Source of the DNA: Amylostereum areolatum
Taxonomy: Eukaryota > Basidiomycota > Agaricomycetes > Russulales > Stereaceae
DNA length: 64,000 nt
Direction: 5' to 3'
Assembly: GCA_012932865.1 (NCBI GenBank)
Contig: SAXG01000017.1
Location: 496,001-560,000 of the forward strand
The notes beneath the pieces are model-generated. The model ran no database searches. It saw only the letters and a list, made by a program, of their open reading frames with translations, and was not told the origin of the DNA. Shown here piece by piece: positions 49,169 through 62,133 of this stretch. The first letter of the stretch is position 1, and each line of letters opens with the position of its first letter. Both the position numbers and the translations under genes were made by a program.

Positions 49169-52100
49169 TGTCGTCGGGGGAGGAGGAGTGGCGGGGGGCG
49201 GGGGGGTGGAAACGGGGAAGGGAAGGCTGGGAAGGGGGATTAGTCTTAAGGGCGACGGGGAGGAACAGCAGGCGTGATAGGTCCATCAGAACTGGACCTT
49301 AGCCACTAACCGCCAGTGCTGCTTACGGACAAGCGCCGGTGGACGGGGAAGGGAGGAGGACAAGGGGGAACCCACCTGGAGGATGATAGGGGAAAGCACT
49401 CAACGAATGAACGCGAGCGATGAAGAGGCGGTAGAGGACGAGGAGAACGGGGAGGAAAAGGGGAGGAGGAGGAGCAGTGGGGGGAAATCCGGACCCCTCC
49501 GCCGTCTAAGTTATACCTGGCCTGAGACCGTCGCCGAACTTCCGGGTCCACCTTGGGTCCACCTCGGTTCTATTCCCTTTCCGTTGCACGCCTTGCTTAC
49601 CCTAGCTTGCGCCCTCGCCTCGCCTTTGCCTCGTGCCTCGTTTCTCTGCCTCACCTTGAGCGCTTCTTTTGTTCTTTCCCTCTACCGCACTGCCACTGCC
49701 ATCCTCCCATCGTCCGTGCCACGCTTCTCTCTCCCTCTCCTCCTCTCTTCACTTTGTTTTCACGTCCTTGCCACCAACTCAAAACATGGCCCGAGCACAC
49801 CCCCTGTGGCCCTCCACTTGCACCCTTGGACGGCCTCCCCCCATTCCGCGATCACCTCCCAAGTCCCGTGTCCGCCACTTGCCCGATCCTCTCTATCCAT
49901 ATTACCCTCCGACGTCGTGTCGTTTCACGTCCACGCCTCCACTAAGTATCGACTTTACCTTGTCTCCCCCCCTTGATCGCTTCAATACCTCCCTAACATG
50001 TCTCCCGCTTGTCCATTCATCCCTTTCTCCCCCCGGCGCCTCCCTCGACATCGCGCACAAGATCCGAACGCCCTTCAGAGCTCCGAGCCCCCACTCCGCG
50101 CTACGCCGTGCCATCCACGTCTAGCACTTTCCCCCGTGCCTGCCACCGGTTGGACCCACAACCTTCCCACCGCCACCCCCACTCCGTCTGACCAACACCC
50201 TTGGGTCCGTAATCTCCCTCAAGCTCCTTCACCAAAGCGGTGCGCTGCGCTTTGGCTTGGATCCGCTCTCGGAGGGACGCATGCCCTCCTCCGTCTTACC
50301 TTCTACCGACGATCGCGTGCCCGCTGTAATTCTTCAAACGCTCACGTATGTATGTACCATGAAATCTTCTCTGTGGCACCCGGTGGTGAGTGAGATGAAT
50401 GTGTATGCTCCATGTGAGACCCTTGGCCCGTCCTGCGCTGCCCCATATGTATTCTTACTCCCCTATACAATCTATCCTCCCTCCGCTAAATCTTCCGGCC
50501 GACTTTAACTTTTTTCAATTCAATGGCTGTGTGCGCGCGATCCAGGTTGGTCTCTCCTTTGCGAGCCATGCGCTGCGGCGTGCCCTTTGGTTTTGCCTCC
50601 CTGGTCCTCGAGGCGGCGCTGGTCCCCTCGACAAGTGCGTTGATGCGCACGCGTAGTCATTTCGGCGAGCGTCGGAAGGTGGTTCTTGTCACACAGCATG
50701 TGCGAGCAGGCTGCTGCTGGCACCTGCTGCCTGCTGCACGCTGTACCCTCCTAAAGCGACCGTTGCCACAATCCGATACCATCCCAGATGATATTATGAC
50801 AAGTGTAGTGACCCTTGTGTGAGCGAACATGATGGAGTAACCAACCACGCCTTCCTTCTGCTCGTTTCTGTTCAAAACTCGCCCGACAACACCACGCATC
50901 GCAATAGTCTCTTCAGAGCGTGGCAGTACAGTACGAATGCGATTGGACAATGAACACCCCGTTATCGGACTCGGGGAACGTAACTGTCCCGTACGTTTAG
51001 TTGCGCGTACGCCCGCTGAACAATCAATCCGGTGCAGCTGCGTCCAGTAATGTGCGTGCGTAAGTACACACGCCCTGCTCGCACCCTACATTGGATAATG
51101 GGCCCGCTATTACATAACCGGCAGGGTGAAGGTTTCCACCCGCCCCCGTGTGCGATGCACGGAAGAACCGCCCGCAGGCTCTCTCTCTAGCACCCTCAGG
51201 CTCTCAGCAGCCCGCTCCCTTCTCTCCTTCCTCGGCACATTCTGATCCCCAGATAATTGATTTTACTTATACTTCTTCTTCCTCTTCTGTCCTTCTTCTC
51301 CTTGCCACTGGACTCTGGGATCCCTTCACGCGTGCTTCTGTCATTTGTTTGGCGACATGAGGCCTCCCGGGGATCTTCGCTTCGCACGTTTCCTCCGCTC
51401 GCCGCCGCTCCATCATGCGCGTGAAGTCGAACCCCTTCAGGTCGAAAAAAAAATACAGATATCAATTGCCGGCCACGACGCGAGGTGCGCTGGCAACAAT
51501 GGTATCATATTTTGCCATTTTGGCATCAGAAGAGGGCTCGCGGCGCTGCGCGAGGGTCTCGTTGCTTTTCTGGCGCCCGCTCTCGGATGCTCGGATGCGT
51601 GGGTCACCGAGTGCGTTGCATGGTTGACTTCAGTCGGATCCGGACGTGTAAGTCAATGCACTGTTCCAGCACCATCTGCCGGCGCCTGGAGTCGAGCTAG
51701 GAAAGGCAGGCGCGCACACTGAACCGAGCAGCGAACAGCGAAAACTCTTGCGATGCTCATGGGATAAGGATTGCGAGGACATCGTGCCGCTGATCCTTTT
51801 TTTGCGGGCTCGGCGAGCGCGGGGAAGGTACGCCATTCAAATCTTTTGTTCTCCCCGCCCTCTCCTCGTTGCATTGTGCGCTGGATATGGGGGTGGTGTT
51901 GCAGGTGAGTGGACTGGGTTTTTTTTTTGGCTTTTGGCTTTCCGAATCGCGTTCGGTGGTCGGGTTGATCTTCCGGGAGCCAGAGGGTTGGGTGCGTCCG
52001 GCAGAGATTGTGCGCTGAGTGTATGGCAGCTTGAGGGCACGGCTGCAGATGACGGTGGGGGATGGAGGTGCAGGCGTGCTCTGCCTGCGCCGATGGACGT

Positions 52101-55100
52101 CCGTGGGTGCTGATGAGCCATGTAGATTGTAATGATGATCAGCAATACACACAGTACTACCTTTCCAACTTGCGCTACGATGTGAATGGGCCGGGTCCTC
52201 CAGCTGGATGTGGACGCATGTGGACGCTGGCATGTAAGTACCATCGCAGGCGTTGGGCCGACATACTCACTGCGATACATAGATCTGGAGGCGTGGGCGG
52301 TCCTACGGTTGCGCGCTGCGACAATGACAGTGAATGCCCATTCTCTCAACCGCCTTCATCGATGATCTCAACGCCGGTATTGGTTTACCTCCGCCTCGCC
52401 CACGAACGGGAACTTCTATCGACTCCAATCGTTGGCGCGCCGGCTCTCTCCCCGCCCACGCACGAACAGTTCAACAGCGTTCATGTCCACCTTCATTGAC
52501 CACGCGCGCGCGCATCTTCGCTTCGTCCGCCGTCGACACGTCCTCGCTGTTCCGCGCCCTAGTAACTTAGTGGTGAGTACTCCTCACACACGCGCTGGCA
52601 TCCCTCGATTACCAATGATCCTCTTGTGCGAACCAGCGTGCAGAGCCCCCATGGCGTACCGCGCAGCGTCATAAGCCCCGGGAGACCTCCCTCGAACAAG
52701 GCATCCAGGACACCACCGACCCCCAGACCCGAGTTCGCCTCACCGAAATGACGTACTTACTTGCAGTTCAGCGCACGTGACCCGCCTCGCCTTTTTCTCC
52801 GCCCTTCCGACTCCCGAGTCCCGCTGCCCGCACAACTCGCACACCTGGCACTGCAATATTTCCGTCCCCCTCACCCGTCAAGAATGCTCCCGTCTGTCCT
52901 CGCGGTTGCCTATCTCCGCGTTCTGACCCGTCCGAGTCCGGCGCGACGGCATGGTCGAGCTTTTTTTTCTCCCTCGAGACATGTTGGACTGAATCGCGCC
53001 GATCACGTCGGTGCGTTGGTTCACATGCATTATGCTTGTAGCGTTTGCGTCCGGTTTAGGCAGGCCAGGGCGTGCGGGCTGTTGGGGTTTGGGACTGGAG
53101 GCGCCCCCCGGACGTGCGTTGGCGCGATTGATGCGATCCGGGTTTCACTTTCGGTGGGAGCGGCCCAGCGGGGGGCAAGCAGTACTGGGTGTGTGGAGCA
53201 TGCGTGATTGTGTGCTAGCAGATCTTATAGACGCGTTCGCTCGATTCGTTCTCGCTGCCCGCAACTTGTCGGGATTTTCGTTGGATGGGGTGCGGGAGGC
53301 GAGTCCGATCGCTCGTTTTCCTTTGTCGATGATCAACGTTCGACGGACGGCTAACAGGCTGTGCACCGGGATTTTCACGCGATTTGACGGCAGGTCTCGA
53401 GAAGAGGGGTGTTCTCGGAGTCCGTCCATCGCCTCGCAATCCGAGTTACTACGCCCACTCAACGTGGGCTGTGCGCCGCCACTGATGATGGGCTTTCCTT
53501 ACAGATGCCGTTGTTTATACGCTTCCGCGACACATATCACAGGAACGAACCGACGAGAGGTATATGAGTCCTTGGATTGCGGAGCAGCGCGGCTGCCACT
53601 GGGAGCGCGTACCGGTCGTCTTTGCGTGCGTCGCGCGTCATCCGATCCCAGCCACATTGCGCACGACAGCCAACAAATGGACGGCACTGTGGGTGCAAAG
53701 TACGGTATGTCGCATCCCCTGCACTTCCGTCTGCCGTCATCCCCTGCGTTTTGCGCCCTCTCTCGCCCTTCCACGCTGTCGCGATGGGTGACACGCATCC
53801 GAACGCTCCAGAACGCTCCCAACGCAATAGGGATCGTTTCGAAGTCGAACGGCGGGCGGCGACCGTACGAACGTGTAAGGACGAGGTTCGCTCGTGCCTC
53901 GGGAATGCGTGGGTCCAGTCGAGTCGGCCCAACTCAATCTGATCAGGATCCACTGGCGCCACTCGCTCATTTGCGCCTTGAGCCACTCCTCCCCGACTCG
54001 AGGACGAGTGACCGTCGCATCCAGCTGAATTCATCCCCTTTTCTCTCTCTCACCCTCTGTTGTTTTCAATGCTGAGCAGTCGGAAGGGTCACAGGGGCGT
54101 GCACGGTTCCCGTTTGAAGCATCAGAATTGCCGGGTAAATGCGGAGTGCTTCCGTGGTATCGCGGCATCGTACGTGGATAGGGTCCCCGCCCGTATTGCA
54201 GGCTATGAGGAAGGACGCAGGGATCCCAGGTGCGCGATAGCCTATCCCCCTCTCCCTGATCCATTATGGTGCTTATCGGTGTGGCCTGCACAGCCGACAT
54301 ACGCCATCGTCGCGAAACGTGCTCCGTTATACCCAAAATCGCCCGCGATCCGACGGGGATTGGGCGAATGTCGTCATAAGTACCTTCCTCTCAGCGGGGA
54401 ACATGGGCGAGGTACGCGACGCATTACCCCGCGTGGATCGAGATGCTTCTTCCAGTTCTCGCAGCTTGCCCTCGCTCATCGATTGTTGATCCACGGAAAA
54501 TCGAGGTAGGGGCGGTGGGAGTCCGACGGCGATCCTTTGTGTTTTTCTGTGAACTTTGTGCCCTCCTTTAGATCGAGGACCGCGAAGGCGCACCCACGCC
54601 ACCGGCCGTATCGGGCTCTGTCCTCGGACTGCAGGCCGCCGCTTGCTTTCTGGTTTGCTCACCGCTCACATCACAGTCGAAGGCATGGCAAGTAAACTCA
54701 ACATCACTGGGGCCCTGGTTTTTCTGCTTCGACGGGGGAAAAAACGTGGCCTCCCTAGAGGGTGCTCGTTGTGCGGGGGTAATGCCGTACTGGCTACGTC
54801 AAATGCCTCGTTCTCCGATGGGTTCCCTGCGCACGCGTCCCCGAGGCGGCAGATATCGCTACCGTTAGGGGCGAGACGAGAGGGCCGTCGTTTGTTTGAC
54901 CGATGCGGTTACGTTGGCGTGCAAGCCGTCGTTGACATGCGTGGCTCGCGCTCTGCTTGGTATTATCATTCCTAGGATCGCCGTCTACGCTTTCTTGGGC
55001 CGTCTCGCGGCGAGAAGGGCTTTTGAGGACCATGCATAAGCCGATCGTGTTCCTTATTGGCGCTTTTTCGTGTATTGGTGTGGTGAGTGGACCCTAGGAT

Positions 55101-58100
55101 CACTTCCGCAACCGTGCTCATCATTCCATCATCAGTCGTATGTACATATACGCATTGACAAGACACGGCGAGGCGTACGGTGGCGAGGAAGACAGGAAGC
55201 CAAAACGCGGCGCATCAACGGGTGGACGTCTGGGCGCGAGGCATACAGTTCGCGCCTTGACAGAAGGCTTTTTGCTGGGCGCACCTCACGGTTGCCGTCC
55301 GAGGATCGCACGGCTTGTTCTCGTGAATTGGACTTCGCACAGCGGATTGTATCATCGTCGTTCTCCTACCCCGGACGACCGATTCTGTATATCCACCGAC
55401 GTTCGACCGGCACAATAGGCCGGGCCTCGCGCTAAATGAAACCTTCGGGATGAATCTGCTCAGGTCTGCTCAGGCCTAAGCCGGATCGGTGTGTTCGGGA
55501 CCTTGCAATTGCAGGTGCGTTTCTGATGTGCGACGGCGCGACGCGCCCGCAGGCTCGCTCACGCGACCCGGACCCGAATCGCGTGGCTGCCAGTGAGGAT
55601 GGAAGATAACAATGCGCTGAGATATGAGAGATAATCGCATCTCCTTTTTTTCCTTTTGTCACCGTCGAGCCGTCGAGATGCCGGGTCACGTTCTGTCGGG
55701 CTCATGGTGGTTTACTAGGCCAGGGCGGGCGTCGGGCGTCGATGTTTGCATTATTATGGTAAGGTGACGGGGTCGGACGTTGGAACGCGCCTCGGACCCT
55801 TGAACTGCCTTGGACTTACGGGTACGCCGGCTGTAATGAAATGACAATCGCGTTGGGCGGGCATTGTTAGGAATGATGGCCTAAACTCACCCCGTACGGT
55901 GCCGCGTAGCCTGCATTGACACGTTGAACCTGCAAGCGATGCGCCATCGCAACCTGCGCATGCGCACTGTGCAGGGCGCGCACTTCACCCGGCGTACTTA
56001 TGACCAATATTACCACTGGCAGGCCAATGTCCGAGGATGAAGCGAGAAAAAAAACGGTGCGAAGAGGTGTTCCTCCATGTGGGCGTGCGATGGGTGTGCG
56101 CGCGCGCGATGGCCGCGAGGCAGGACGACACACCGTTATGAAGTCGGGCGCTTGTGGCCGAGTTGTGGGTCCGCCCGGGCGTCTAAACCGAGGTGGCGCG
56201 GTAACATCGGACCGACGTTGATATCGCCCTCGACGCCACGAGCGCTTAGCATCCCGTCTTTCATCAGCAGCCTTCAGCCTTCCGTCTTCAACGTCCTGCG
56301 CTCGCATAGCGGCGAGCATGCGCACAGCATTGCTTTCAACATCGCGTGGCGGACAAATAGACTACACAGTCTCCTCGGATGGCGGATCACATCAAGAAAG
56401 ACATCAACATCGTTTTGCTCGTCGGGTCTGGTCATAACATCCAGCTGAGCTTGCGCCATGCCTAGCGCCTGTCTTCCTCTGTCGACGCCGTTCATGTGCG
56501 CCCTCACGTTCATAGAATGGACTACCGGGTAAGGTCCTTCTGTCCTACGGGTGGGGCTTTACTTTACGCCCTTGTTCTTCGCGGAGTTTGCTGCCGGACT
56601 GAAGACTGCAAAGCTATTGTACTCCAGCCTATAGTTCTGGGCGCCGACTCGCCTTCAACGATTCGTTTCAAGGTGTGTGGAAATCTTACGGCGCTATTCT
56701 GCCACTCAACCGTTTTGATAATGCAAGCTCGACGGGCGCTGCGAGTTTGGCGGTCGGTGTTAATGGTCCTGGAAGGTTTCTATCAACTCCCTATACAACG
56801 GCCGGCTCTAGCTCGTGGAACCTGTTGGAGTTCGCTGCATGCTCGCAAGCTCAAATGGGACCGTTCTTCACATGATCACCCTCGTCTCCCCGCTCACTGC
56901 TTGTATGAACTCGTTCCCCCGCGGGGTGAAGGTCTTGTTCGCATGGTTCGTTTGGCCTCAAGCTTCAGCGTGTCCTGCCGCATTCGTTCGTCGCATTGTC
57001 ATATGGGGAGAGTGCACCCGCTAATCGCTTCCACCCTGGCGTTGCGTACTTTGCCGGCGACGGCCAGCTATGGGAGCCCAGGACACACAAGGAACAAGTG
57101 AGGTGTATCTCGCCGAGAAGAACAAAGCCAACACCAAAGACGCTCGCTTTCGCACAGGTGATATCTATGACCAAGTCTTCCTTTCTGACCTGAGCCTTCC
57201 TTATCTGTTGGTTTTTTGTCCTCATGCAGGAGCGCGCACAGCATCGTGCTATACTCTGCTCCTGGGGCTGCTCCAGGCGTGGCTTCGAACGTTCTGCTCC
57301 GCACGGTGAGTGGTGCAGACGCTCTCAGCCACTTCCAGGCCGGTGAATAAATCTGCTTCAGAGGCTTGCCGTTGATCCCCAGGACCGACTTCCGTGCGAT
57401 CTCGTTCCCTTGTTTCCAAATACTCCCAGTCCTGGTGGCTGACTGGGGCCAGCTGACCTCGTCTCCCTTCCGGACCTATTCAATCGAGCAAGCGGCGTGA
57501 CGATCTCATCCATCTCTTGACCTTCAGATCCGTCAGATTTAGACTTTCCGTCGCGCCGAATGCCTGCCGGGTGGGCGCCCTCCGAAGCACGTCGTTTTCG
57601 TGCGGCCAACTGCTGGAGGTTAGTTGCGCTGGCACATCGCATCTGTGGTATCGGTATCCTGCGTTATCGAACGTGACGCGAGAAGAACGACTTGGGTGTG
57701 CCCATCCTCGTGGATCTAGCTCTAAGGGAGCATCAATTTCTCGGAAACCACTTTGCCAATATTGAAGCTCGACACGCCTCCTCCACGTTTCGCCCCTCCC
57801 TCCAAACGGATGCGCTGGCCTATCACCGCGTGCGTGGGACGTGTTTCTCACCTATCGGCTGACTTTAGCTTATCGCATACGTGGTAATCGTTCCCTGGAC
57901 TTGTGCTTCCAGTCTTCGAGAAGTCCGAAGCGGTCTTTCCGACCATGCAATGTTGTGGGGTATGGTGGGCTCGGAACAGGTAAGGTGTGACCGGCGGTTC
58001 ACAGCGTTTACAGCATCTGGCGCGTGTGGAACGTCAGTGGGGCACGTTCTGGTGACTAGAAATTTTCGGCCGTTCGGCGCTCTTGCGAAGGAATGTGTGA

Positions 58101-58582
58101 GGCGAGATATGCATACTTACGCACGACGGAGTCATGGCCACAGTTTGACGCGATCATACCCTTCTGTTGTATTGCTGGATGTACTCACGTAGCTCAATAT
58201 ATTCCTTGTTACTTCTTGTCATCAAGCCAACATCAAGCGTAAGATCCCAAGATACGGCCAGTTAACTTTGTTCAACTTTGTTTCTGATCGCGGTAGGTGA
58301 GGCCTGGGGTCTCCCAGTCTTGGGTATCCTTATTATAGAGCCGCCTACGAGTGCTGTGAGAGCGGGAATTTGCTAATGGCTCCTGGTCCATAGCTGTCAT
58401 TCGACTTCTGTATTAGATACATGTTTTTAAGCAACGCTCAAGCTCAAGTCTGTTCTTAGTAGGTCGCAGGACGGGGCCGAGGAGTAGTGATGGTCACGTG
58501 TGAAATTTGGCACTGCGCATGACGGTGACCGCGACATCAACGGAATGATGTCTTCTCGTTGCTCTTCCCCGTCCGTACTCTC
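49169..58582. other. 9.4 kb without a recognised gene
   Basis: The largest gene-free interval. 49550-50250 is strongly pyrimidine-rich on the plus strand and contains ATG at 49785 in good context (CTCAAAACATGGCC) opening a Pro/Ser/Leu-rich frame, so a plus-strand transcript may start here. The frame ends without a domain. 51000-58500 is GC-rich, with many overlapping frames on both strands (longest 354 codons at 53011-54075) and no motif. A few short stretches look protein-like (for example FVALSYGESAPANRFHPGVA near 56990) but cannot be joined. I see no transposase, reverse transcriptase or terminal repeats. Confidence 0.4.
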
Positions 58583-61580
58583 ATGAAATCGCTTCCTAGG
58601 TCACCGACCGTACAATCTCTTCTTGCCGGATGTAAACTACACAGAACCGCTCCCTCCGGCGTATCGTCTATCGTTCGTACCGACCTTCGTTCATCATTCT
58701 TCCAACCGCGTCTGGGACGTCGGCCGTGTCTACCAGGAGCGACGCGGTCATTTTCTGCACAAAGCACCAAACGAGAAGAACAGAAGCCATCTCCGACGGC
58801 GCTCGCAGATGAAGGCGCGAACGTCTCTCGGCGACCGTCGCCCGACTTCGGTTATGGAAGGTCACCCGCGATGGATGCCGCACTCACAGCGCTCATGGGC
58901 ATAGGGATGGGTACGTTATCGTTCTCGGCACATTTTATCGTCTCCATATCGGTTTCCCTTGTTTTGTCGTGGTATTCAAGCGGGTATCCGTATCGATGGA
59001 CTTCATGTCGCGTCGCGTCGCGTCCCGCGCTATACCTCGTGAGCGGATGACCCGTCTCGTATGCGAGAAACGTCGGCCTCGTTATCCATTTGCTCTGCAA
59101 CGAGGTCCATCGATACCTCGCTAATGGTTGGACCGCGAGAGGGCACATGGGCGGCGACTCGAACGCTATCCTCCTGTCACCTCTGATATTATTGTTCAAC
59201 TGATACGGAGTCTCTTCGCGGCGGCTTTGGCGGGTCAATACGTCGCTTTTCATGGCCTGATATAGCCTACGCCCTTTCTTTAGTCTCGACCCAAGCAGTG
59301 GAATTTTCACACCAACCGATGCCCTGGCCTTCCGTCGAGTCACCGCGGCCCCTCCTGCACCCACATACCATCTTTTTCTGATTTTTCCGGTATCCACAAT
59401 CATACTAATAAATGATCCGTAGCATTCGTTGGAGGCATCGCTTACTATGCGTGGTACAAAAAGAACGTTCTGGATAAAGTATGCGCTGCACGCCCCATAT
59501 GGTCAATAATCAGCGGCATAGCTGACGTTCGGCGTACGTACAGATCGAGAGGGCGTTCGAAGGGGGCTATGATCCAGCTCTCGAGCTCGCGACCCATGCT
59601 GTGACAACAGCAGAGAATCGCCGTTTTTCAGAGGACATCAATGAACTGGAACTCGAGGCAGGCCTTTGGACAGACCATCTACGGCGGCAGGAGCAAGATA
59701 TCTTGGACCACATCATTCATGGGGCGGAGACAGGGCACTATTACATGTTGTTGGGTCCAAAGGTCCGTGCATGAGATCAACTTTTCCGCGTATGCACCTG
59801 ACTGAGCATTGTTAGGGCGCAGGGAAGACCACGATGATACTCGACTCCATGAAGGCCAATCAGGCTGAAGGTATAGCCATGTGTGACGCCCACCCAGACC
59901 TCGAGGTGTTCCGTCTACGCCTAGGAAAAGCGCTCAACTACGAGTTCAACGAGGATTCCCAGACGGGGTTGTTCCAGCGACGCGACCCGAGGGAAGGTAC
60001 CCGTCGTTCTTCGAGAATCCAAGGACAGCTGCTCATTTTGAGACACAAATAGGGGGCCCTGGCCTTGATGTAGAACGAGGTGAGTTCGATCCCATATGGA
60101 TCCTAAGACGGGGTGCTAACTGGGCGCACAGTCATGAATAAACTAGAGAAGGTCGCCCTGCGCAGGTCCAAACGCACAGGGAAGCCCCTCGTCTTGGTCT
60201 TGAATAATATTCATTATTTCCGGAACGACGACAATGGCAAGAACATGCTTTTGCAACTTCAACAGCGCGCCGAAGCTTGGGCTGCCAGCGGTAAGATCCC
60301 TCATATTATCGTCAGACCGATGAACACCTCGGGCTGAACCATGCGTGCAGGTATCCTGACCATGGTTTTCACATCGTAAGCGATTTCATAACGTTCGCAT
60401 TGTGAAAGGGTCTGACCAAATCGCAGGGATGATTTCTGGCCTTTTTTCGCGCTTCGTGAGTTCGCATTGCTCTACAGCTCGCCAAGCTGTTTACCTTCGC
60501 CCCACAGGAAGGCACGCAAGTAGGATGCACGTAAGTCGCTTGTTGGACATATGCAATTTACTGAGAAACTGACTAGAGTATCACAGGTCCTGACAATCTC
60601 GGATCTGTCTGCCAAGGAGGCAGTGGCTGCCTGCAAGCGTATGCGTTATTACACTACTTACTCCCAGGCGGACTCCGAAACCATCCACGAAGCCACGTCA
60701 ATCACGGGCGGCAGACTTTCTTACCTCAACCGTATCGCGCGGTCCCGGAATATCATGGAGATGGCGTCGCACATGCTGAAGGTTGAGAAGGGTTGGCTAC
60801 TCAGTCAAATTGGTCTCATCGGGGATTGCGATGACGACGTCATGGACGAGGTTTGGACTTCACGTTCTTCCCTGTCGCATTCACTGTCTGAGTCATTCGC
60901 AGCAAAAATGGAGCTCCTGCTCGTGGCTTCTGCTTCAAGCATTTGTTCAGCAGCGGTTAGAAGATGAGAAAGTCATGATGGCTAAAATTGAGGCTGGCGA
61001 GGAACCGCCAGAGGCGATCCATGATCTCCCGCTACCCTCCATCTCCTATGTTCGCATTACGCCTTTTCCCTTCCCGCTTATTCTTACACCTTTTTCAATT
61101 AGTATCGTTGTCGTCAGATCATGACAAGAACAGATTTCCTAGAAGGTATCCGTCCCCTTTCATTCAACGGCAGTATGGGAGACTAATGACGAACGGACTC
61201 CTAATCCAGAGCTCGACCGCTGCAACATTATCTCCATAGACGTACGTCTACCCCCTTGACCCTGCGTTCCGGTCTCGCCTCGCTTACAGACCCTTTACCC
61301 AGGTCAACCATGACGTTCGGCCAGACTCCATGCTCATTTTACACGCCGCAAAAGAAGTTGTCCAGGAGGATGGATTTGAGGACTACCTCAACGGCGTGCG
61401 GAATCGTATCGACGAGATCGAGAGCTTACACCGCACGCGGGAGCTCACGGTATGATCATGCGCTCCTATGACGCGGAGCTAGGCTGACATCGATCCTGGA
61501 CGCAGTTCAAGGACGTCGACAAGGGTGATCGCATTCGGCTGGTTGTCGACAAGGGTGGGGCGCAGCTGGTGGAGGACTAG
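58583..61580 (+). CDS. Mitochondrial-type P-loop ATPase (AAA+/ORC-like)
   Basis: Early exons: 58583-58910, 59423-59478, 59544-59762, 59816-59996, 60053-60079; about seven more follow to the TAG at 61578-61580, roughly 600 residues. The N terminus is basic and Ser/Leu rich (MKSLPRSPTVQSLLAG, then RSFFQPRLGRRP), like a mitochondrial presequence. A hydrophobic segment FVGGIAYYAWYKK follows. Walker A is GPKGAGKTT, split by an intron after GPK; Walker B is PLVLVLNNIHYF. Downstream come LTMVFTSDDFW, VLTISDLSAKEAVAACKRMR and TGGRLSYLNRIARS, the usual lid and sensor region of this ATPase class. The exact family and role are not known to me. Intron 1 is 512 nt, about ten times the local norm. The frame is intact throughout. 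Confidence 0.78.
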
Positions 61581-62133
61581 AAGTTCATTCAGTGACGAGT
61601 TGCTTTTCTGCATTCTTCCGGGCCTTTAGCTGGCCATCGGTACCCTTTATCTACCTCTATCTTTATCTCCTTGGACGGACATGCTCATCTACGTAGATCT
61701 GTCAGATGTACTTAGCTGCGATTGCTTCACGTGTAATCATTAGGCCACCACGATTTTTGACAATTCATATTCAGAGCCTTAAAGTCATACTGCAAGCCCG
61801 TGCCGAAGCTGGCATTCCAGTGCATCTTTTGTGCATCTGGCGCAGCATGTTCTCTGTTCTGCGCAACGCGCCACCCCCACTGAGTACCGTAACACTGATC
61901 GCGAATACAGTAATAATGTAAATGGAAGAAAAGATAGCAAGCGAGAGCTCTTGGGCACGGACACGAGATGCACGATATTGGACGTATTGTACGCATTGGG
62001 CCAGTGGAACAGACAACAGCAAGAACGACAACGAAACCTAGATTACAGCAATATGTGCATCATTCCACCGGAAGAAGAATCGCGAGGCGTTTGGAGGATA
62101 CGTGCGTCGAGCGCATACGTATAGGGGACCTTC
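61581..62133. other. Convergent intergenic space
   Basis: 3' ends of the ATPase gene and the Nab2-type gene. No exon recognised. Confidence 0.45.

Noticed and set aside
53011..54075. 354-codon open frame, the longest in the gene-poor region
   Set aside because: Arg/Ser/Cys-rich with no motif, overlapped by frames on the other strand; expected by chance in GC-rich DNA.
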